DNA of 64,000 nucleotides. It comes from Pyruvatibacter sp. Its GTDB lineage: Bacteria; Pseudomonadota; Alphaproteobacteria; CGMCC-115125. A program made the position numbers and the translations under genes. Where the stretch lies: positions 310,001 through 374,000 of the forward strand of contig NZ_JAVJSC010000002.1 in the NCBI RefSeq assembly GCF_040219635.1, written 5' to 3'. Positions 53,281 to 63,310 of the stretch are shown here, piece by piece. The notes below the pieces were generated by a model. It saw nothing but the letters and a program-made list of their open reading frames with translations, was not told where the DNA came from and searched no databases. How positions within the stretch are numbered: the first letter of the stretch is position 1; every line of letters starts with the position of its first letter.

Positions 53281-54029
53281 TGCACGCCCTGCCCGATGCG
53301 GCCCCAGCGGGTGACGCCGGGCCACTGCCAGAACTCCCAGAAGCGCGCCGAACCATCAGTCGAATAGAAAATGAACTCGGCCCGCCCAACCAGATTTTCA
53401 AACGGCACAAACCCCACCGCACCGGGCACACGACTGTCCTGCGAGTTATCCCGATTATCGCCCATCATGAAATAATGTCCGGCAGGCACGCTGAACACGC
53501 CGGTGTTGTCGCCAGAGCCTGACGGCACCTGATCGAGCGTCAGATAGGTCTTTCCGTTGGGCAAGGTTTCGCGGAAACGGGCAACGCGGCGGATATTGCC
53601 AAAACGGTCTTCTTCAACAAAGTCCTCGACACGCTCACGCGGGACACCTTCACCATTGATGAAAAGCTGACCGTCGCGCATCTGTATTTTGTCTCCGGGC
53701 AGCCCGACAACGCGCTTGATGTAATCAGTGCGGCCATCCGTCGGCAGCTTGAAAACCGCCACATCGCCCTTCTCAGGCTCGCCGCCCAGAATGCGCCCTG
53801 AAAACAGCGGCGGGCTGAACGGCAGCGAGTGCCTGGAGTAGCCATAGGCGTATTTCGATACGAACAGATAATCGCCGATCAGCAGCGTCGACAGCATGGA
53901 GCCAGACGGAATGGAAAACGGCTGAAAGAACAGCGCGCGGATGACCAGCGCAATCAACAGCGCGTAACCAATGGTTCGCAGGTTTTCAATCAGCCCGCTG
54001 GACTGCGCCGCCCTGGTCTTGTCCGTCAT
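53277..54029 (-). CDS. lepB: signal peptidase I
   Basis: Type I leader peptidase in the inner membrane. 250 residues from ATG 54029 (AAG 8 nt upstream). One N-terminal membrane segment (IGYALLIALVIRALFFQPF), then the catalytic Ser in PSGSMLSTLLIGDYL and Lys in DYIKRVVGLPGD, and the C-terminal GDNRDNSQDSR signature. The frame extends to 54119 but that part has no similarity. First gene of lepB-rnc-era. 54030-54212 upstream is gene-free and should hold its promoter. Confidence 0.96.
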   Translation of the reverse strand: MTDKTRAAQSSGLIENLRTIGYALLIALVIRALFFQPFSIPSGSMLSTLLIGDYLFVSKYAYGYSRHSLPFSPPLFSGRILGGEPEKGDVAVFKLPTDGRTDYIKRVVGLPGDKIQMRDGQLFINGEGVPRERVEDFVEEDRFGNIRRVARFRETLPNGKTYLTLDQVPSGSGDNTGVFSVPAGHYFMMGDNRDNSQDSRVPGAVGFVPFENLVGRAEFIFYSTDGSARFWEFWQWPGVTRWGRIGQGVH

Positions 54030-54212
54030 GCTCACAAGCTTCCACACGTCCTGAAAAGACCCTTCACGCCGCAGTGTGCAGGGGGTCGGTACTGTGCCCC
54101 AACTCTGCGCGAATAGCATGAAGAATTGCCATATATGAGGCGCTGGATAGCCTTATCTGGCCAATTTCGCAATGTTTCGTGGCTGCAAAGCGAATCTGAG
54201 GCAGCGCGCCGC

Positions 54213-54878
54213 CTATGCCCGTTCAAGCGACACGCCAAACACAGGCTCACGATCACCGGTTTTCCATTGCGGATGTTTCACCATCGCAGCCTCAAACAAG
54301 GCCGACTTGAGATGTCCCTCAAGCCACGGGTGAAGGGCTGGAAGCGCCTGGGCATCAAACCACTCCCTGTCCGTATTCGCGAACTGGCGCACGAACGGGA
54401 AAATGGCGTAGTCCGCAAGGCTCGGCTGCCGGCCCAGTAGCTGACCGTCCTGCACGATCATCTCATCAAGCCTTTTAAGGAACACCAGTCCCGCGTCACG
54501 TTCGGCAATCGGGTCCACATTCTCATAGCGTGTTGGATATTTGTAGCGGTCGAGGTTGTCCTTGAAAGGACCATCCGCTTCGGCAATCAGGTCGGCACAA
54601 CGCGCTGATGTATCAGCGTCACCGGGCACCCAGCAGTGTGGATCGTGGCGGGCCAGTGCCCAGCGCATGATGGCCAGACTTTCATCAATCACCTGCCCGT
54701 CATCCAGCACCAGCACCGGCACAGTTGCTTTGGGGGACGCCTCGATCATCTCGTCGGGTTTATCACGCAGCACCACTTCGCGCAGCCGCACCGGGGTGCC
54801 GCTTGTCAGCAGCGCCATGCGCGCCCGCATGGCATAGGGACACCGCCTGAAGCTGTAGAGAATGGGATGCCCGCTCAT
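54213..54878 (-). CDS. glutathione S-transferase-like protein
   Basis: 221 residues: thioredoxin-like N-terminal domain (LYSFRRCPYAMRARMALL with Cys-Pro-Tyr-Ala, and the cis-Pro motif KATVPVLVLDDG followed by IDESLAIM) and a helical GST-type C-terminal domain. The CPYA motif suggests the glutaredoxin-2-like or YibF-like class rather than detoxifying GSTs. Coupled to trhO by an ATGA overlap at 54875-54878, so a role near the sulfur or tRNA chemistry of that gene is conceivable, not shown. Confidence 0.86.
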   Translation of the reverse strand: MSGHPILYSFRRCPYAMRARMALLTSGTPVRLREVVLRDKPDEMIEASPKATVPVLVLDDGQVIDESLAIMRWALARHDPHCWVPGDADTSARCADLIAEADGPFKDNLDRYKYPTRYENVDPIAERDAGLVFLKRLDEMIVQDGQLLGRQPSLADYAIFPFVRQFANTDREWFDAQALPALHPWLEGHLKSALFEAAMVKHPQWKTGDREPVFGVSLERA

Positions 54879-55822
54879 GGGCTGCCCAGATGCTTTCGGC
54901 CACGCTGTGCGGCATTTTCAATCTGCCGCTGTCGCTCGCGGTAGCGCTCGCGCTGTGCTTCGGTGCGTGTGTCGTGACAGTGTGGACACGAAATGCCCGG
55001 CACATACTGGTCTGACGTCATCTCCTGCGGACTGAGAGGCATACGGCAGGCATGGCACTGGTCGTAATCGCCCTCTTCAAGGCCATGTTTCACAGCCACC
55101 CGCTGGTCAAACACAAAGCATTCGCCATTCCAGCGGCTTTCATCTTCGGGCACGTTTTCCAGATATTTGAGAATGCCGCCCTTGAGATGGTGGACATCGT
55201 CAAAGCCCTGCGTCTTCACATAGGCTGTAGCCTTCTCGCATCGAATGCCGCCGGTACAGAACATGGCAATCTTGGGCGGTGTGCCGGTGCCCTTGCGCAG
55301 TGTTTTTGCAAAGTCGTCAAACCACGCCGGAAAATCGCGAAAGTTCTCCGTACCCGGATTGATTGCCCCCTCAAACGTGCCAATCGCCACTTCGTAGGCG
55401 TTGCGCGTATCAATCACCACCGTATCGGGGTCCGCCAACATGGCGTTCCAGTGCGTGGGATCAACATAATCACCCTTGCCGTTTGCAGCATCCACTCCGG
55501 CAACGCCAAGGGTCACAATCTCTTTTTTCAGCCGGACTTTCAGGCGCAAAAACGGCATTGCGTCCGCGCTGGAATATTTAACTTCAAGCCCCTGAAACTC
55601 AGGCCGCGCCGCCAGCTCTGCAATTACCGCGTCAACACCGTCAGCCTTGCCTGCCACGGTCCCGTTGATGCCTTCGTTGGCCAACAGGATGGTGCCTTTC
55701 AGGCCATTTGCCTGACATGCCGCCAGAATGCCGGGCCGCAGGGCTGCCGGGTCATCCAGCACCACAAAATGATAAAGCGCTGCAACCTTGAAGGGACCAT
55801 CTGTTTGCGTCTGGCTGTGCAT
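54875..55822 (-). CDS. trhO: tRNA uridine(34) hydroxylase (rhodanese family)
   Basis: Oxygen-dependent 5-hydroxylation of U34 in tRNA. 315 residues: N-terminal acylphosphatase-like domain (KGTILLANEGINGTVAG), rhodanese domain with the catalytic Cys189 and the second Cys195 in FCTGGIRCEKA, and a C-terminal Cys-rich zinc region (YDQCHACR, PGISCPHCHDTR). All TrhO landmarks are present. Lies between acpS (5-bp gap) and the GST-like gene (4-nt overlap) in the leftward housekeeping run. Confidence 0.93.
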   Translation of the reverse strand: MHSQTQTDGPFKVAALYHFVVLDDPAALRPGILAACQANGLKGTILLANEGINGTVAGKADGVDAVIAELAARPEFQGLEVKYSSADAMPFLRLKVRLKKEIVTLGVAGVDAANGKGDYVDPTHWNAMLADPDTVVIDTRNAYEVAIGTFEGAINPGTENFRDFPAWFDDFAKTLRKGTGTPPKIAMFCTGGIRCEKATAYVKTQGFDDVHHLKGGILKYLENVPEDESRWNGECFVFDQRVAVKHGLEEGDYDQCHACRMPLSPQEMTSDQYVPGISCPHCHDTRTEAQRERYRERQRQIENAAQRGRKHLGSP

Positions 55823-55827
55823 GACGA

Positions 55828-56238
55828 TCAGGCAACCTTCTCCGCAGGCACTGCGGAGATAATGACAATCGCCTGCGCCAGCGGCATGTCGTCGGTGATA
55901 GTAAGGTCAATCTGCGCAATCATACCGCGCGGCGTCATCCGCTCAAGATGCCCAAGCGCGCCGCCGGTCAGCACCATGGTCGGCTTGCCGCTCCGCAGAT
56001 TGGCAACGCCCATATCGCGCCAGAACGTGCCTTGTCGAAGGCCCGTGCCCAGCGCTTTGGAGCACGCCTCCTTGGCGGCAAACCGCTTGGCGTAGGATGC
56101 CGCCCGGTTAAGGCGACGCTCGGACTTGGCCTGCTCGATATCGGTAAAAATCCGCTGGATAAAACGATCCCCGAACCGCTCAAGCGTCTGCTCGATGCGG
56201 CGGATGTCGATCAGGTCGTTGCCGATGCCAAGGATCAT
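55828..56238 (-). CDS. acpS: holo-[acyl-carrier-protein] synthase
   Basis: Attaches phosphopantetheine to ACP. 136 residues. Signatures: [15 protein letters not shown] with the Mg-binding Asp, and the second [15 protein letters not shown] with the Glu-x3-Lys motif. The WRDMGVANL and [12 protein letters not shown] segments complete the fold. pdxJ lies 21 bp upstream and trhO 5 bp downstream, the common pdxJ-acpS pairing. Confidence 0.95.
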   Translation of the reverse strand: MILGIGNDLIDIRRIEQTLERFGDRFIQRIFTDIEQAKSERRLNRAASYAKRFAAKEACSKALGTGLRQGTFWRDMGVANLRSGKPTMVLTGGALGHLERMTPRGMIAQIDLTITDDMPLAQAIVIISAVPAEKVA

Positions 56239-56259
56239 TCCGCGCCCCTACGCTAAGCC

Positions 56260-57039
56260 CTACGCGGTGGCTACGTTACCGGTGCGGCGCGCTGAATCCA
56301 TCAGCCCGCGCATCCGGCGGATGGTTGAATCAAGGCCGCCAAAAATGGCCTCGCCGATGAGGAAATGACCAATGTTAAGTTCCACAAGTTCAGGGATGGC
56401 TGCAATGGCGGTAACACCCTCAAACGTGATGCCGTGGCCCGCGTGCATTTCGAGGCCCATGTCGGCCCCTTCACGGGCAGCGGCTTGCAGACGCCTCAGC
56501 TCATGCGCGGCCGCTTCCGCATCCTGGTCAATCAGAGCGTCGCAATAGGCTCCGGTGTGAAGCTCCACCACCTGCGCGCCCAAAGCCTTGGCCACCGCAA
56601 GCTGCACTTTGTCAGGGTTCACAAAAAGCGATACCCGCATACCCGCATCCACAAGCTCACGTACATAGGGGGCCAGATGATTGTGCTGAGCAGCAGCGTC
56701 AAGCCCGCCCTCGGTGGTCAGCTCTTCGCGCCGCTCAGGCACGATACATACCGCATGGGGTTTGTGGTTGAGAGCTATGGCAAGCATCTCGTCAGTCGCC
56801 GCCATTTCAAGATTGAGCGGCAACGCCAATTCCTGCATCAGCCGGGCAATGTCATTGTCAGAAATATGCCGCCGGTCTTCGCGCAAATGAGCCGTGATAC
56901 CGTTGGCCCCCGCCGCCGCGGCAATCAGCGCCGCGCGCACCGGGTCAGGATGCATCCCCCCACGCGCATTACGAATGGTGGCCACGTGGTCAATGTTAAC
57001 GCCAAGGCGCAAAGGCGAACTGGTTGGTAAATTGGTCAT
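56260..57039 (-). CDS. pdxJ: pyridoxine 5'-phosphate synthase
   Basis: Last step of de novo vitamin B6 synthesis, joining 3-amino-acetone phosphate and deoxyxylulose phosphate. 259 residues, TIM barrel. Motifs: LGVNIDHVATIRNARG, GITAHLREDRRHI, VCIVPERREELTTEGG, VSLFVNPD, and the C-terminal ELNIGHFLIGEAIFGGL. The active-site His and Glu regions are intact. Followed by acpS after 21 bp. Confidence 0.96.
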   Translation of the reverse strand: MTNLPTSSPLRLGVNIDHVATIRNARGGMHPDPVRAALIAAAAGANGITAHLREDRRHISDNDIARLMQELALPLNLEMAATDEMLAIALNHKPHAVCIVPERREELTTEGGLDAAAQHNHLAPYVRELVDAGMRVSLFVNPDKVQLAVAKALGAQVVELHTGAYCDALIDQDAEAAAHELRRLQAAAREGADMGLEMHAGHGITFEGVTAIAAIPELVELNIGHFLIGEAIFGGLDSTIRRMRGLMDSARRTGNVATA

Positions 57040-57102
57040 GGGCTCAATCTGGTGTCACACCAAAGCAATGTCAAAGCGCACCGTCCGACTGCGCTGAGTG
57101 CG

Positions 57103-57747
57103 CTAGCTTTTGAGGTTACGGCTGCCGGGCTTCACGATGGGGATGGCTGCAAGTTCCGGTGGCACCTCGTCGGGCGCATAGCTTGGCACATCAAGCTGGG
57201 CCAGCGGCACCATCGGCACCCCAAGGTGAGCCTTGCCGCCTGACCTGTCCACAAAGCACGCCGCCGCCACCGGCTCCCCGCCGGCCTCGCGAATGGCCGC
57301 CAGACACTCCCGTGACGACAGGCCCGTGGTGACAATGTCCTCGACCATCAATACGCGTGCACCGGGTGCCAGCACGAAGTTGCGGCGGAACACGAACTTG
57401 CCTTCCTCGCGCTCGGTGAACATGGATTTAAGCCCAAGCTGCCGAGCCATTTCATAGCCGGGAATGATGGCACCAACAGCCGGTGCCACCACCACATCAA
57501 TACCGCCCTTGACCGTCGCCTGAACCTTTTTTGCCAGCGCATTGGCCAGCCGCGCCGTGCGGGCCGGGTCCATGAAGACCTTGTTCTTTTCCAGATAAGT
57601 GCCCGAATGCCGCCCTGAGGACAGCACAAAATGCCCCTCCAGAAGCGCCCCGGCCGCGCGAAACTCGTCCAGCACATCCTCCAGTCCCATGGGGGCCGAA
57701 GTGCCTTCAACATCAATCGAGTTTCGAATGTTCTGTGAGTCTGTCAT
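57103..57747 (-). CDS. pyrE: orotate phosphoribosyltransferase
   Basis: Makes orotidine monophosphate from orotate and PRPP. 214 residues. Phosphoribosyltransferase motif [16 protein letters not shown], a dimer-forming loop [14 protein letters not shown], and the substrate region [19 protein letters not shown]. The 25-residue N-terminal stretch before the domain is unusual and may be an extension or a wrong start. rsh lies 41 bp upstream; pdxJ 63 bp downstream. Confidence 0.95.
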   Translation of the reverse strand: MTDSQNIRNSIDVEGTSAPMGLEDVLDEFRAAGALLEGHFVLSSGRHSGTYLEKNKVFMDPARTARLANALAKKVQATVKGGIDVVVAPAVGAIIPGYEMARQLGLKSMFTEREEGKFVFRRNFVLAPGARVLMVEDIVTTGLSSRECLAAIREAGGEPVAAACFVDRSGGKAHLGVPMVPLAQLDVPSYAPDEVPPELAAIPIVKPGSRNLKS

Positions 57748-57788
57748 GGGCTGCTCAATAGCAAACTCGCCCCAAAATGAAAACGGGG

Positions 57789-60266
57789 TCAGCCATAGAC
57801 CCGCTTTGCCGACGACACGCTCTTGAGGCCGCGCAGCCCGGTCAGCAAGCGCTCAAGATGCTGGGCGCTTTCAACACCAATATCGACTGTCATCTCATAC
57901 ACATCCGGCTTGCGGTCGGTGGTTGTCAGGTTTTCGATGTTTGCGCCGTGCTTGCCTGCAACGGTTGCCACCTCACCCAGCACGCCGGGCGCGTTGGCCA
58001 ACACAAGCGCGATACGGGCGGGAAACTGCCGGTGCTCATCGGCGTCGATGTCCCATTTAACCGCGATCCAGCAATCAAGATCGTCGTCGTAGGCGGCCAG
58101 CGCCGGACTATCGATACGATAAACCTCAACGCCCTTGCCAGGCTGCATGATGCCGACAATCCGGTCACCGGGTATCGGCAAGGATACCGGCGACAGCGTG
58201 ACGCTGGTGCCCACACCCGCCCCCGTAATGGGAATGGCGTCAGGGCGGCCGCGCGGCAGCGTACCGTCCTCGCGCGCGCGCTCAGAGCCGGCTGCAACCT
58301 TTGCCCCTTTGATTTTCGGGCGTCGTGATTTTTTCTCCGGTGTGAAATGCACAAGCATGGCCCGCACCACCGTCTCGACATTGAGCGTCGCACGGCCCAC
58401 CTGCTCAAACAGGCTTTCAAGCGTTGACGCCGGCAGATCATGCACCACAACTTCGAGCGCAGCCTCATCCACCGGCAGGCCTTCCGTGCGCAGCGAGGCT
58501 TCGACAATGCCGCGCCCCAACCGCACATACTGCTCGCGCTCGGCGCGCCGTCTGTGTGCGCGGATAGCTGCACGGGCTTTGCCGGTGACGACAATGTCAT
58601 CCCAACTCAGCGGCGGCACCTGCTGTCCGGTCGCCATGATCTCGACCTCATCACCGTTTTGCAGTTCAGATCGCAGCGCCATATGCCGCCCGTTCACCAT
58701 CGCACCAACACACCGGTCGCCAATGTCAGTATGCACCGCATAGGCAAAATCAATCGGCGTCGCGCCGCGCGGCAGGGCAATCAGGCGACCCTTGGGCGTG
58801 AAGCAAAACACCTGATCCTGAAACATCTCAAGTTTGGTGTGCTCCAGAAACTCCTCCGACGTGGCGTCATGCTCAAGCATTTCCACCACTTCGCGCAGCC
58901 AGCGGAACGGAGCAACCAACTCGTCGGATGCGCTGACCGATTTCTTAGAACCGTTCTCCACATAGTCCTTGTAGAACCAGTGTGCGGCCACGCCGAACTC
59001 ATCCACCTCGTGCATTTCAAGCGTGCGGATCTGCATTTCCACACGCTCGCGTTCAGGCCCCACAACGGTGGTGTGGATCGAGCGGTAGTTATTGCCCTTG
59101 GGCGTTGAAATATAATCCTTGAACCGACCCGGCACCATTGGCCACGCACCATGCAGGATGCCCAGCGCGCGGTAGCAGTCGTCAACGCTGTCCACCACCA
59201 CGCGAAAGCCATAGATGTCGGAAAGTTGTTCAAGCGCAATCGACTTGCGCTCCATCTTCTTCCAGATCGAGTATGCCGTCTTGGTGCGGCCTGATACCCA
59301 GGCCTCGATACCGACAGCCGCCAGACGGCGCTTGATCTCGTCGGCAATACGCACCACAAGATCGCGGCTTTTTTCCTGCTTGAGGTCAAGGCGCGATTTC
59401 ACCGCATCGCGCGCTTCGGGGTTAAGCTCCGCAAACGCCAGATCCTCAAGCTGATCGCGGAACCCCTGCATACCCATGCGACCCGCCAATGGCGCATAGA
59501 GGTCCATGGTTTCCTGCGCGATGCGGCGGCGTGATTCAGGTTTCCTGATGTGCTCCAGCGTGCGCATGTTGTGCAGCCGGTCTGCCAGCTTCACCAGCAA
59601 CACCCGCACATCCTTGGCAACCGCCAGAATGAGCTTGCGGAAGTTTTCAGCCTGCTTGGAATCTTCGTTGGTAAGTTCAAGCCGCGTCAGCTTGGTGACA
59701 CCATCCACAAGCTGCGCAATCTCCTCGCCAAACAGCCTGGCGATTTCCTCATGAGTGGCTTCGGTATCCTCAATCGTGTCATGCAGCAGCGCAGTCACAA
59801 TGGTGGCCGGGTCCAGCTTGAGGTCCGTCAGGATGCCGGCCACTTCAAGCGGATGCGAAAAATACGGATCCCCCGATGCGCGTTTCTGCGACCCGTGCAT
59901 CTTCATCGCGTAAACATACGCACGGTTCAAAAGAGATTCGTCGACGGCGGGATAGTAGGATTTGACCCGCTCAACCAGATCATACTGGCGGATCATCCTG
60001 CGCCGCTCGCGCGGCTTTTTCGCTACCGGCAGAACAGGCTGATTTATGTCCGCAACCCGAACAGAGGCGGATACGTCGGTTGAAGAGTCAGTGTTTGGAG
60101 GAACCGCAGCCTGACCGCCAGATGATGGCAATGGCGGCACCCCGCGAGCCGGAGAATTACCCAAGGCACCGGCACTGGCGCCCCCCTGAACAGGGTCTGC
60201 GCCAGGCTCAATCGTCCGGCTTTTTGCCGGTGGCTTTTTGGGCCTAGAGGTCCGGGTATTCCTCAT
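57789..60266 (-). CDS. rsh: bifunctional (p)ppGpp synthetase/hydrolase, Rsh family
   Basis: Stringent-response alarmone enzyme. 825 residues from ATG 60266: a Pro/Ala-rich N-terminal extension of about 90 residues, then [16 protein letters not shown] hydrolase domain with the intact LLHDTIEDT motif (His-Asp about 162-163); synthetase domain with [22 protein letters not shown] domain ([19 protein letters not shown]); and a C-terminal ACT domain ([19 protein letters not shown]). Both active sites look functional, as in single-Rsh alphaproteobacteria. The start overlaps rpoZ by 23 nt. A shorter start at 59996 would remove the extension. Confidence 0.93.
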   Translation of the reverse strand: MRNTRTSRPKKPPAKSRTIEPGADPVQGGASAGALGNSPARGVPPLPSSGGQAAVPPNTDSSTDVSASVRVADINQPVLPVAKKPRERRRMIRQYDLVERVKSYYPAVDESLLNRAYVYAMKMHGSQKRASGDPYFSHPLEVAGILTDLKLDPATIVTALLHDTIEDTEATHEEIARLFGEEIAQLVDGVTKLTRLELTNEDSKQAENFRKLILAVAKDVRVLLVKLADRLHNMRTLEHIRKPESRRRIAQETMDLYAPLAGRMGMQGFRDQLEDLAFAELNPEARDAVKSRLDLKQEKSRDLVVRIADEIKRRLAAVGIEAWVSGRTKTAYSIWKKMERKSIALEQLSDIYGFRVVVDSVDDCYRALGILHGAWPMVPGRFKDYISTPKGNNYRSIHTTVVGPERERVEMQIRTLEMHEVDEFGVAAHWFYKDYVENGSKKSVSASDELVAPFRWLREVVEMLEHDATSEEFLEHTKLEMFQDQVFCFTPKGRLIALPRGATPIDFAYAVHTDIGDRCVGAMVNGRHMALRSELQNGDEVEIMATGQQVPPLSWDDIVVTGKARAAIRAHRRRAEREQYVRLGRGIVEASLRTEGLPVDEAALEVVVHDLPASTLESLFEQVGRATLNVETVVRAMLVHFTPEKKSRRPKIKGAKVAAGSERAREDGTLPRGRPDAIPITGAGVGTSVTLSPVSLPIPGDRIVGIMQPGKGVEVYRIDSPALAAYDDDLDCWIAVKWDIDADEHRQFPARIALVLANAPGVLGEVATVAGKHGANIENLTTTDRKPDVYEMTVDIGVESAQHLERLLTGLRGLKSVSSAKRVYG

Positions 60267-60684
60267 CGCTGCCTGCAGGACGTTCTGCTGTCTTCTCGCC
60301 GGCATCATGCAGGGCGCGCAGCAGGTCTTCATCACTCATGTCGCGGCTACCAAAGCTGTCACCGGCGGGCATGTCATCCGCACGGGATTCCATACCAAGT
60401 TGCAGCGGAACGGCCACGTCACCGTCCTCGGCGCCATCTGCGTCAAAGTCTTCGCTCATGGCGTGGCGCTGAAGGCCCGCAATCACGTCCTCGCGCAGCT
60501 CCTGGCAGTCAACCGTTTCCTCGGCAATTTCACGAAGTGCCACAACGGGGTTCTTGTCGTTGTCGCGGTCAATGGTCAGCGCCGCGCCCGACGACATGGC
60601 ACGGGCCCGGCGGGCCGACAGCAGCACCAGCTCGAAACGATTTGGGACTTTGTCGATGCAGTCTTCAACGGTAACGCGGGCCAT
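60244..60684 (-). CDS. rpoZ: RNA polymerase omega subunit
   Basis: Small subunit that helps assemble RNA polymerase and is needed for some ppGpp effects. 146 residues: the conserved core [29 protein letters not shown] (in pieces, residues 1-60) with [12 protein letters not shown], then a long acidic tail rich in Asp/Glu ending EEYPDL, longer than E. coli omega (91). Start ATG 60684 has AGGAG 9 nt upstream; the longer frame is spurious. rsh overlaps by 23 nt, giving the classical rpoZ-rsh pair. Confidence 0.95.
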   Translation of the reverse strand: MARVTVEDCIDKVPNRFELVLLSARRARAMSSGAALTIDRDNDKNPVVALREIAEETVDCQELREDVIAGLQRHAMSEDFDADGAEDGDVAVPLQLGMESRADDMPAGDSFGSRDMSDEDLLRALHDAGEKTAERPAGSDEEYPDL

Positions 60685-60862
60685 TGGGGGCAACTCCTGA
60701 AAGACGGTTTTGCGCGGTTTCCCAGACAATTCAAGCGGATATCCGCGAGGCCTGAGAGACGCAAAAACCTCCCGCGTGAACAGCAAATGCTGCCCACGAC
60801 GACGAGGCATTGGTTATTCGGTAAGCTCTAGGTACTCCTTGCACTGCACAAAAGCAAGTGTT

Positions 60863-61390
60863 TCAGCCCTGTGTCGCCACGATCCGGCGCGTTGCGGCGC
60901 GAGCAAAAACCGGCAGTCCGGCAGCCATTTGCCCGATATTCGGTGCCCCTGGCCCACCAGGTTGAAAGCCCGCCGCGAGATCAGCAAAGGGACGCAACAC
61001 AAACGCCCTCTGAGCGATAGCGGGATGGGGCAATTGCAGGGCCACCGGCGCTTGCCACTGACCCGAGACATACCCGTACGCCAGCAGATCAAGGTCAATG
61101 ACCCGCGCGCCCCACCGCACGCGGCGGCGACGCCCAAGCTGCTTTTCAACGTCCAGCAAGATGCCCAGAACCTGCTGTGGACTGCGCCGCGAGCGCGCTT
61201 CCCAGACACCATTCACAAACCTCGGCTGGCGAATGCCCCCCCACGGCTCACTTTCATACAGCGCAGATTGTGCCACCAGATGAATGCCACGCAGCCCAAG
61301 CAAGCGCGCAGCGGCAGCAATGCTCTGGCGCGGACTGCCCGCAGGCCCGGCCAGATTGCCGCCAAAGCCGATAAAAATCCGGTCGGCCAT
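60863..61390 (-). CDS. folK: 6-hydroxymethyl-7,8-dihydropterin pyrophosphokinase
   Basis: Folate synthesis: pyrophosphorylates hydroxymethyl-dihydropterin. 175 residues. HPPK signature: IFIGFGGNLAGPAGSP, the SALYESEPWGGIRQPRFVNGV stretch (in pieces), and the catalytic RVRWGARVIDLDLLAYG with the Mg-binding Asp pair. Start ATG 61390 has AGGAAAGG just upstream, so the GTG at 61393 is less likely. The 178-bp gap to rpoZ (60685-60862) is gene-free. Confidence 0.95.
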   Translation of the reverse strand: MADRIFIGFGGNLAGPAGSPRQSIAAAARLLGLRGIHLVAQSALYESEPWGGIRQPRFVNGVWEARSRRSPQQVLGILLDVEKQLGRRRRVRWGARVIDLDLLAYGYVSGQWQAPVALQLPHPAIAQRAFVLRPFADLAAGFQPGGPGAPNIGQMAAGLPVFARAATRRIVATQG

Positions 61391-61504
61391 CACCTTTCCT
61401 GGTCTCCCTTTGCATTCACGGCAAACGCCCTATCTCCCGACCTATACAGCGCGGCTGATCTGGAGCCGACATATGCATTTTTGTTTGTTTTGGATAGACA
61501 CCCG

Positions 61505-62146
61505 ATGGCCACCGGAATCGATATTCACCCGTCCGAGCGTTTTGCATTGTTTATAGACGGTGCAAATCTTTATGCAGCCACCAAGGCGCTTGATTTCGAC
61601 ATCGACTACAAGCGCCTGCTGAATGCGTTCTCCCAACAGGGGCGCATGATCCGCGCCTTCTATTACACCGCCCTCAACGAGGAAGCTGACTACTCGCCGT
61701 TGCGCCCGCTTGTCGATTGGCTTGATTACAACGGCTACGCGATGGTCACAAAACCCACCAAGGAGTTTACCGACGCGCAGGGCCGCCGCCGAACCAAAGG
61801 CAACATGGACATCGAGATTGCCGTCGATGCCATGGAGCTGGCCGACCACATCGACCATATGGTGCTGTTTTCGGGCGACGGCGATTTTCGCGCACTGGTG
61901 GCCGCCGTCCAGCGCAAGGGCGTTCGCGTCACCGTCATTTCCACCATCCGTTCACAACCATCGATGATTGCCGATGACCTGCGCCGTCAGGCCGACCGCT
62001 TCATTGAACTTCAGTCACTGCAAGCCCTCATCGGCCGCAACACTGGTGCCAGTAACCAGCACGATGACCGCGACGATGAAGACGACGACAATGATGATGC
62101 CTATGAGTATGACGACGAGAGGGAACACGACTATGATCCCGCATGA
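61505..62146 (+). CDS. NYN-domain protein (LabA/DUF88 family)
   Basis: Putative PIN-like ribonuclease. 213 residues. NYN-domain acidic motifs: RFALFIDGANLYA, the middle GNMDIEIAVDAMELA and the C-terminal VLFSGDGDFRALV, and IRSQPSMIADDLRRQADRFIEL. The last 30 residues are almost all Asp/Glu and Asn (DEDDDNDDAYEYDDE), a low-complexity acidic tail. Start ATG 61505; the longer frame to 60710 is antisense to folK and spurious. The stop overlaps the start of the uracil-DNA glycosylase gene (ATGA), so the two are coupled. Confidence 0.9.
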   Translation: MATGIDIHPSERFALFIDGANLYAATKALDFDIDYKRLLNAFSQQGRMIRAFYYTALNEEADYSPLRPLVDWLDYNGYAMVTKPTKEFTDAQGRRRTKGNMDIEIAVDAMELADHIDHMVLFSGDGDFRALVAAVQRKGVRVTVISTIRSQPSMIADDLRRQADRFIELQSLQALIGRNTGASNQHDDRDDEDDDNDDAYEYDDEREHDYDPA

Positions 62147-62811
62147 CCAGATCAAAGTCCGTTCCCGACATCACGCCTGCGCCGGAGCCTGACTACTCCT
62201 GCCCACATTGCCCACGCCTGGTAGCGTTCCATAAAGCCAACCGCGCCGCCCACCCTGAGTGGCATAACGGACCCGTCAGGTCATTTGGCGATGAGAAGGC
62301 ACGCCTGCTCATCGTCGGTCTCGCGCCGGGCCTTCAGGGGGCCAACAAGACGGCGCGCCCCTTCACCGGCGACTACGCGGGCGACCTGCTGTATGCGACG
62401 CTTGAAAAGTTTGGCCTGAGCAAGGGCACTTATGCTGCCCGCCCTGACGACGGCCTGACCCTGCACAACACCATGATTACCAATGCCGTGCGGTGTGTGC
62501 CGCCGCAAAACAAACCAACACCGCTTGAGATTAACACCTGCCGCGCGTTCCTTGAGGGCCGCATAGAGGCTCTGCCGAACCTCACGCATATGCTGGCGCT
62601 GGGCCGTGTCGCTCACGAAAGCGTGCTGCGCATGGGTGGCTACAGACTTGCAGACCACCCGTTCGGGCACGGCAGCCGACACGCCCTTGGTGATGTGACC
62701 CTGTATGACAGCTACCACTGCTCTCGCTACAACACGAACACCGGACGTCTGACTACGCAGATGTTTGAAGATGTTTTCCGTCAGATCACGGACGATATGA
62801 GCAGTACCTAG
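62143..62811 (+). CDS. type 5 (UdgB-like) uracil-DNA glycosylase
   Basis: Removes uracil and some other deaminated bases from DNA. 222 residues. Family 5 signature [23 protein letters not shown]-terminal CPHCPRL cysteines and further Cys in NAVRCVPP and NTCRAF, consistent with the 4Fe-4S cluster, and the C-terminal motif [15 protein letters not shown]. The usual HPSPxNTNTGRL here reads [12 protein letters not shown], a small deviation. Coupled to the NYN gene upstream by ATGA; converges with smpB, sharing the CTAG stop bases. Confidence 0.92.
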   Translation: MTRSKSVPDITPAPEPDYSCPHCPRLVAFHKANRAAHPEWHNGPVRSFGDEKARLLIVGLAPGLQGANKTARPFTGDYAGDLLYATLEKFGLSKGTYAARPDDGLTLHNTMITNAVRCVPPQNKPTPLEINTCRAFLEGRIEALPNLTHMLALGRVAHESVLRMGGYRLADHPFGHGSRHALGDVTLYDSYHCSRYNTNTGRLTTQMFEDVFRQITDDMSST

Positions 62812-63290
62812 CCGCGCTCGCGCATGATCCGCGCCTTGTCGCGCTGCCAGTCGCGCTTCTTGTCGGCCTGGCGCTTGTCGTGCGCCTTGCGGCCACGCGC
62901 CACCGCGAGTTCCAGCTTGGCGCGCCCACGCTCGTTGAAATAAACCTTGAGCGGCACCAGCGTCATGCCGTCGCGCTGCACGGCGTTGAAAAGTTTGGAC
63001 AGTTCACGCGCATGAACCAGCAGCTTGCGCGGCCGGCGTGGTGCATGGTTGAAGCGGCTGGCGGCCTCGTAGGCAGGGATATAGCTATTGATGAGGTACA
63101 ATTCGCCATTCTCGATGGACGCATAACTCTCGCCAATGTTGCCCTTGCCTGACCGCAGGGCCTTTACCTCGGTTCCCTGAAGCGCAATGCCGGTTTCCAA
63201 CGTGTCGCCAATCTCATAGGCATGGCGAGCCTTGCGGTTTTCAGCAGCAATCTTGTACTGCCCCGCTGCCCCTTTTTTTGCCTGTGCCAT
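62808..63290 (-). CDS. smpB: tmRNA-binding protein SmpB
   Basis: Partner of tmRNA in trans-translation. 160 residues: OB-fold core with [29 protein letters not shown] (in pieces), [17 protein letters not shown], and the C-terminal basic tail [16 protein letters not shown]. Start ATG 63290; the frame extends further but that part lies in the dapA-side gap and has no similarity. dapA ends 20 bp upstream. Stop shares CTAG with the glycosylase gene. Confidence 0.96.
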   Translation of the reverse strand: MAQAKKGAAGQYKIAAENRKARHAYEIGDTLETGIALQGTEVKALRSGKGNIGESYASIENGELYLINSYIPAYEAASRFNHAPRRPRKLLVHARELSKLFNAVQRDGMTLVPLKVYFNERGRAKLELAVARGRKAHDKRQADKKRDWQRDKARIMRERG

Positions 63291-63310
63291 TGTGCGTTTC
63301 CTTACAGCCT

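Noticed and set aside
57748..57788. Possible terminator between rsh and pyrE
   Set aside because: Only a 4-bp CCCC/GGGG stem and no T-run.
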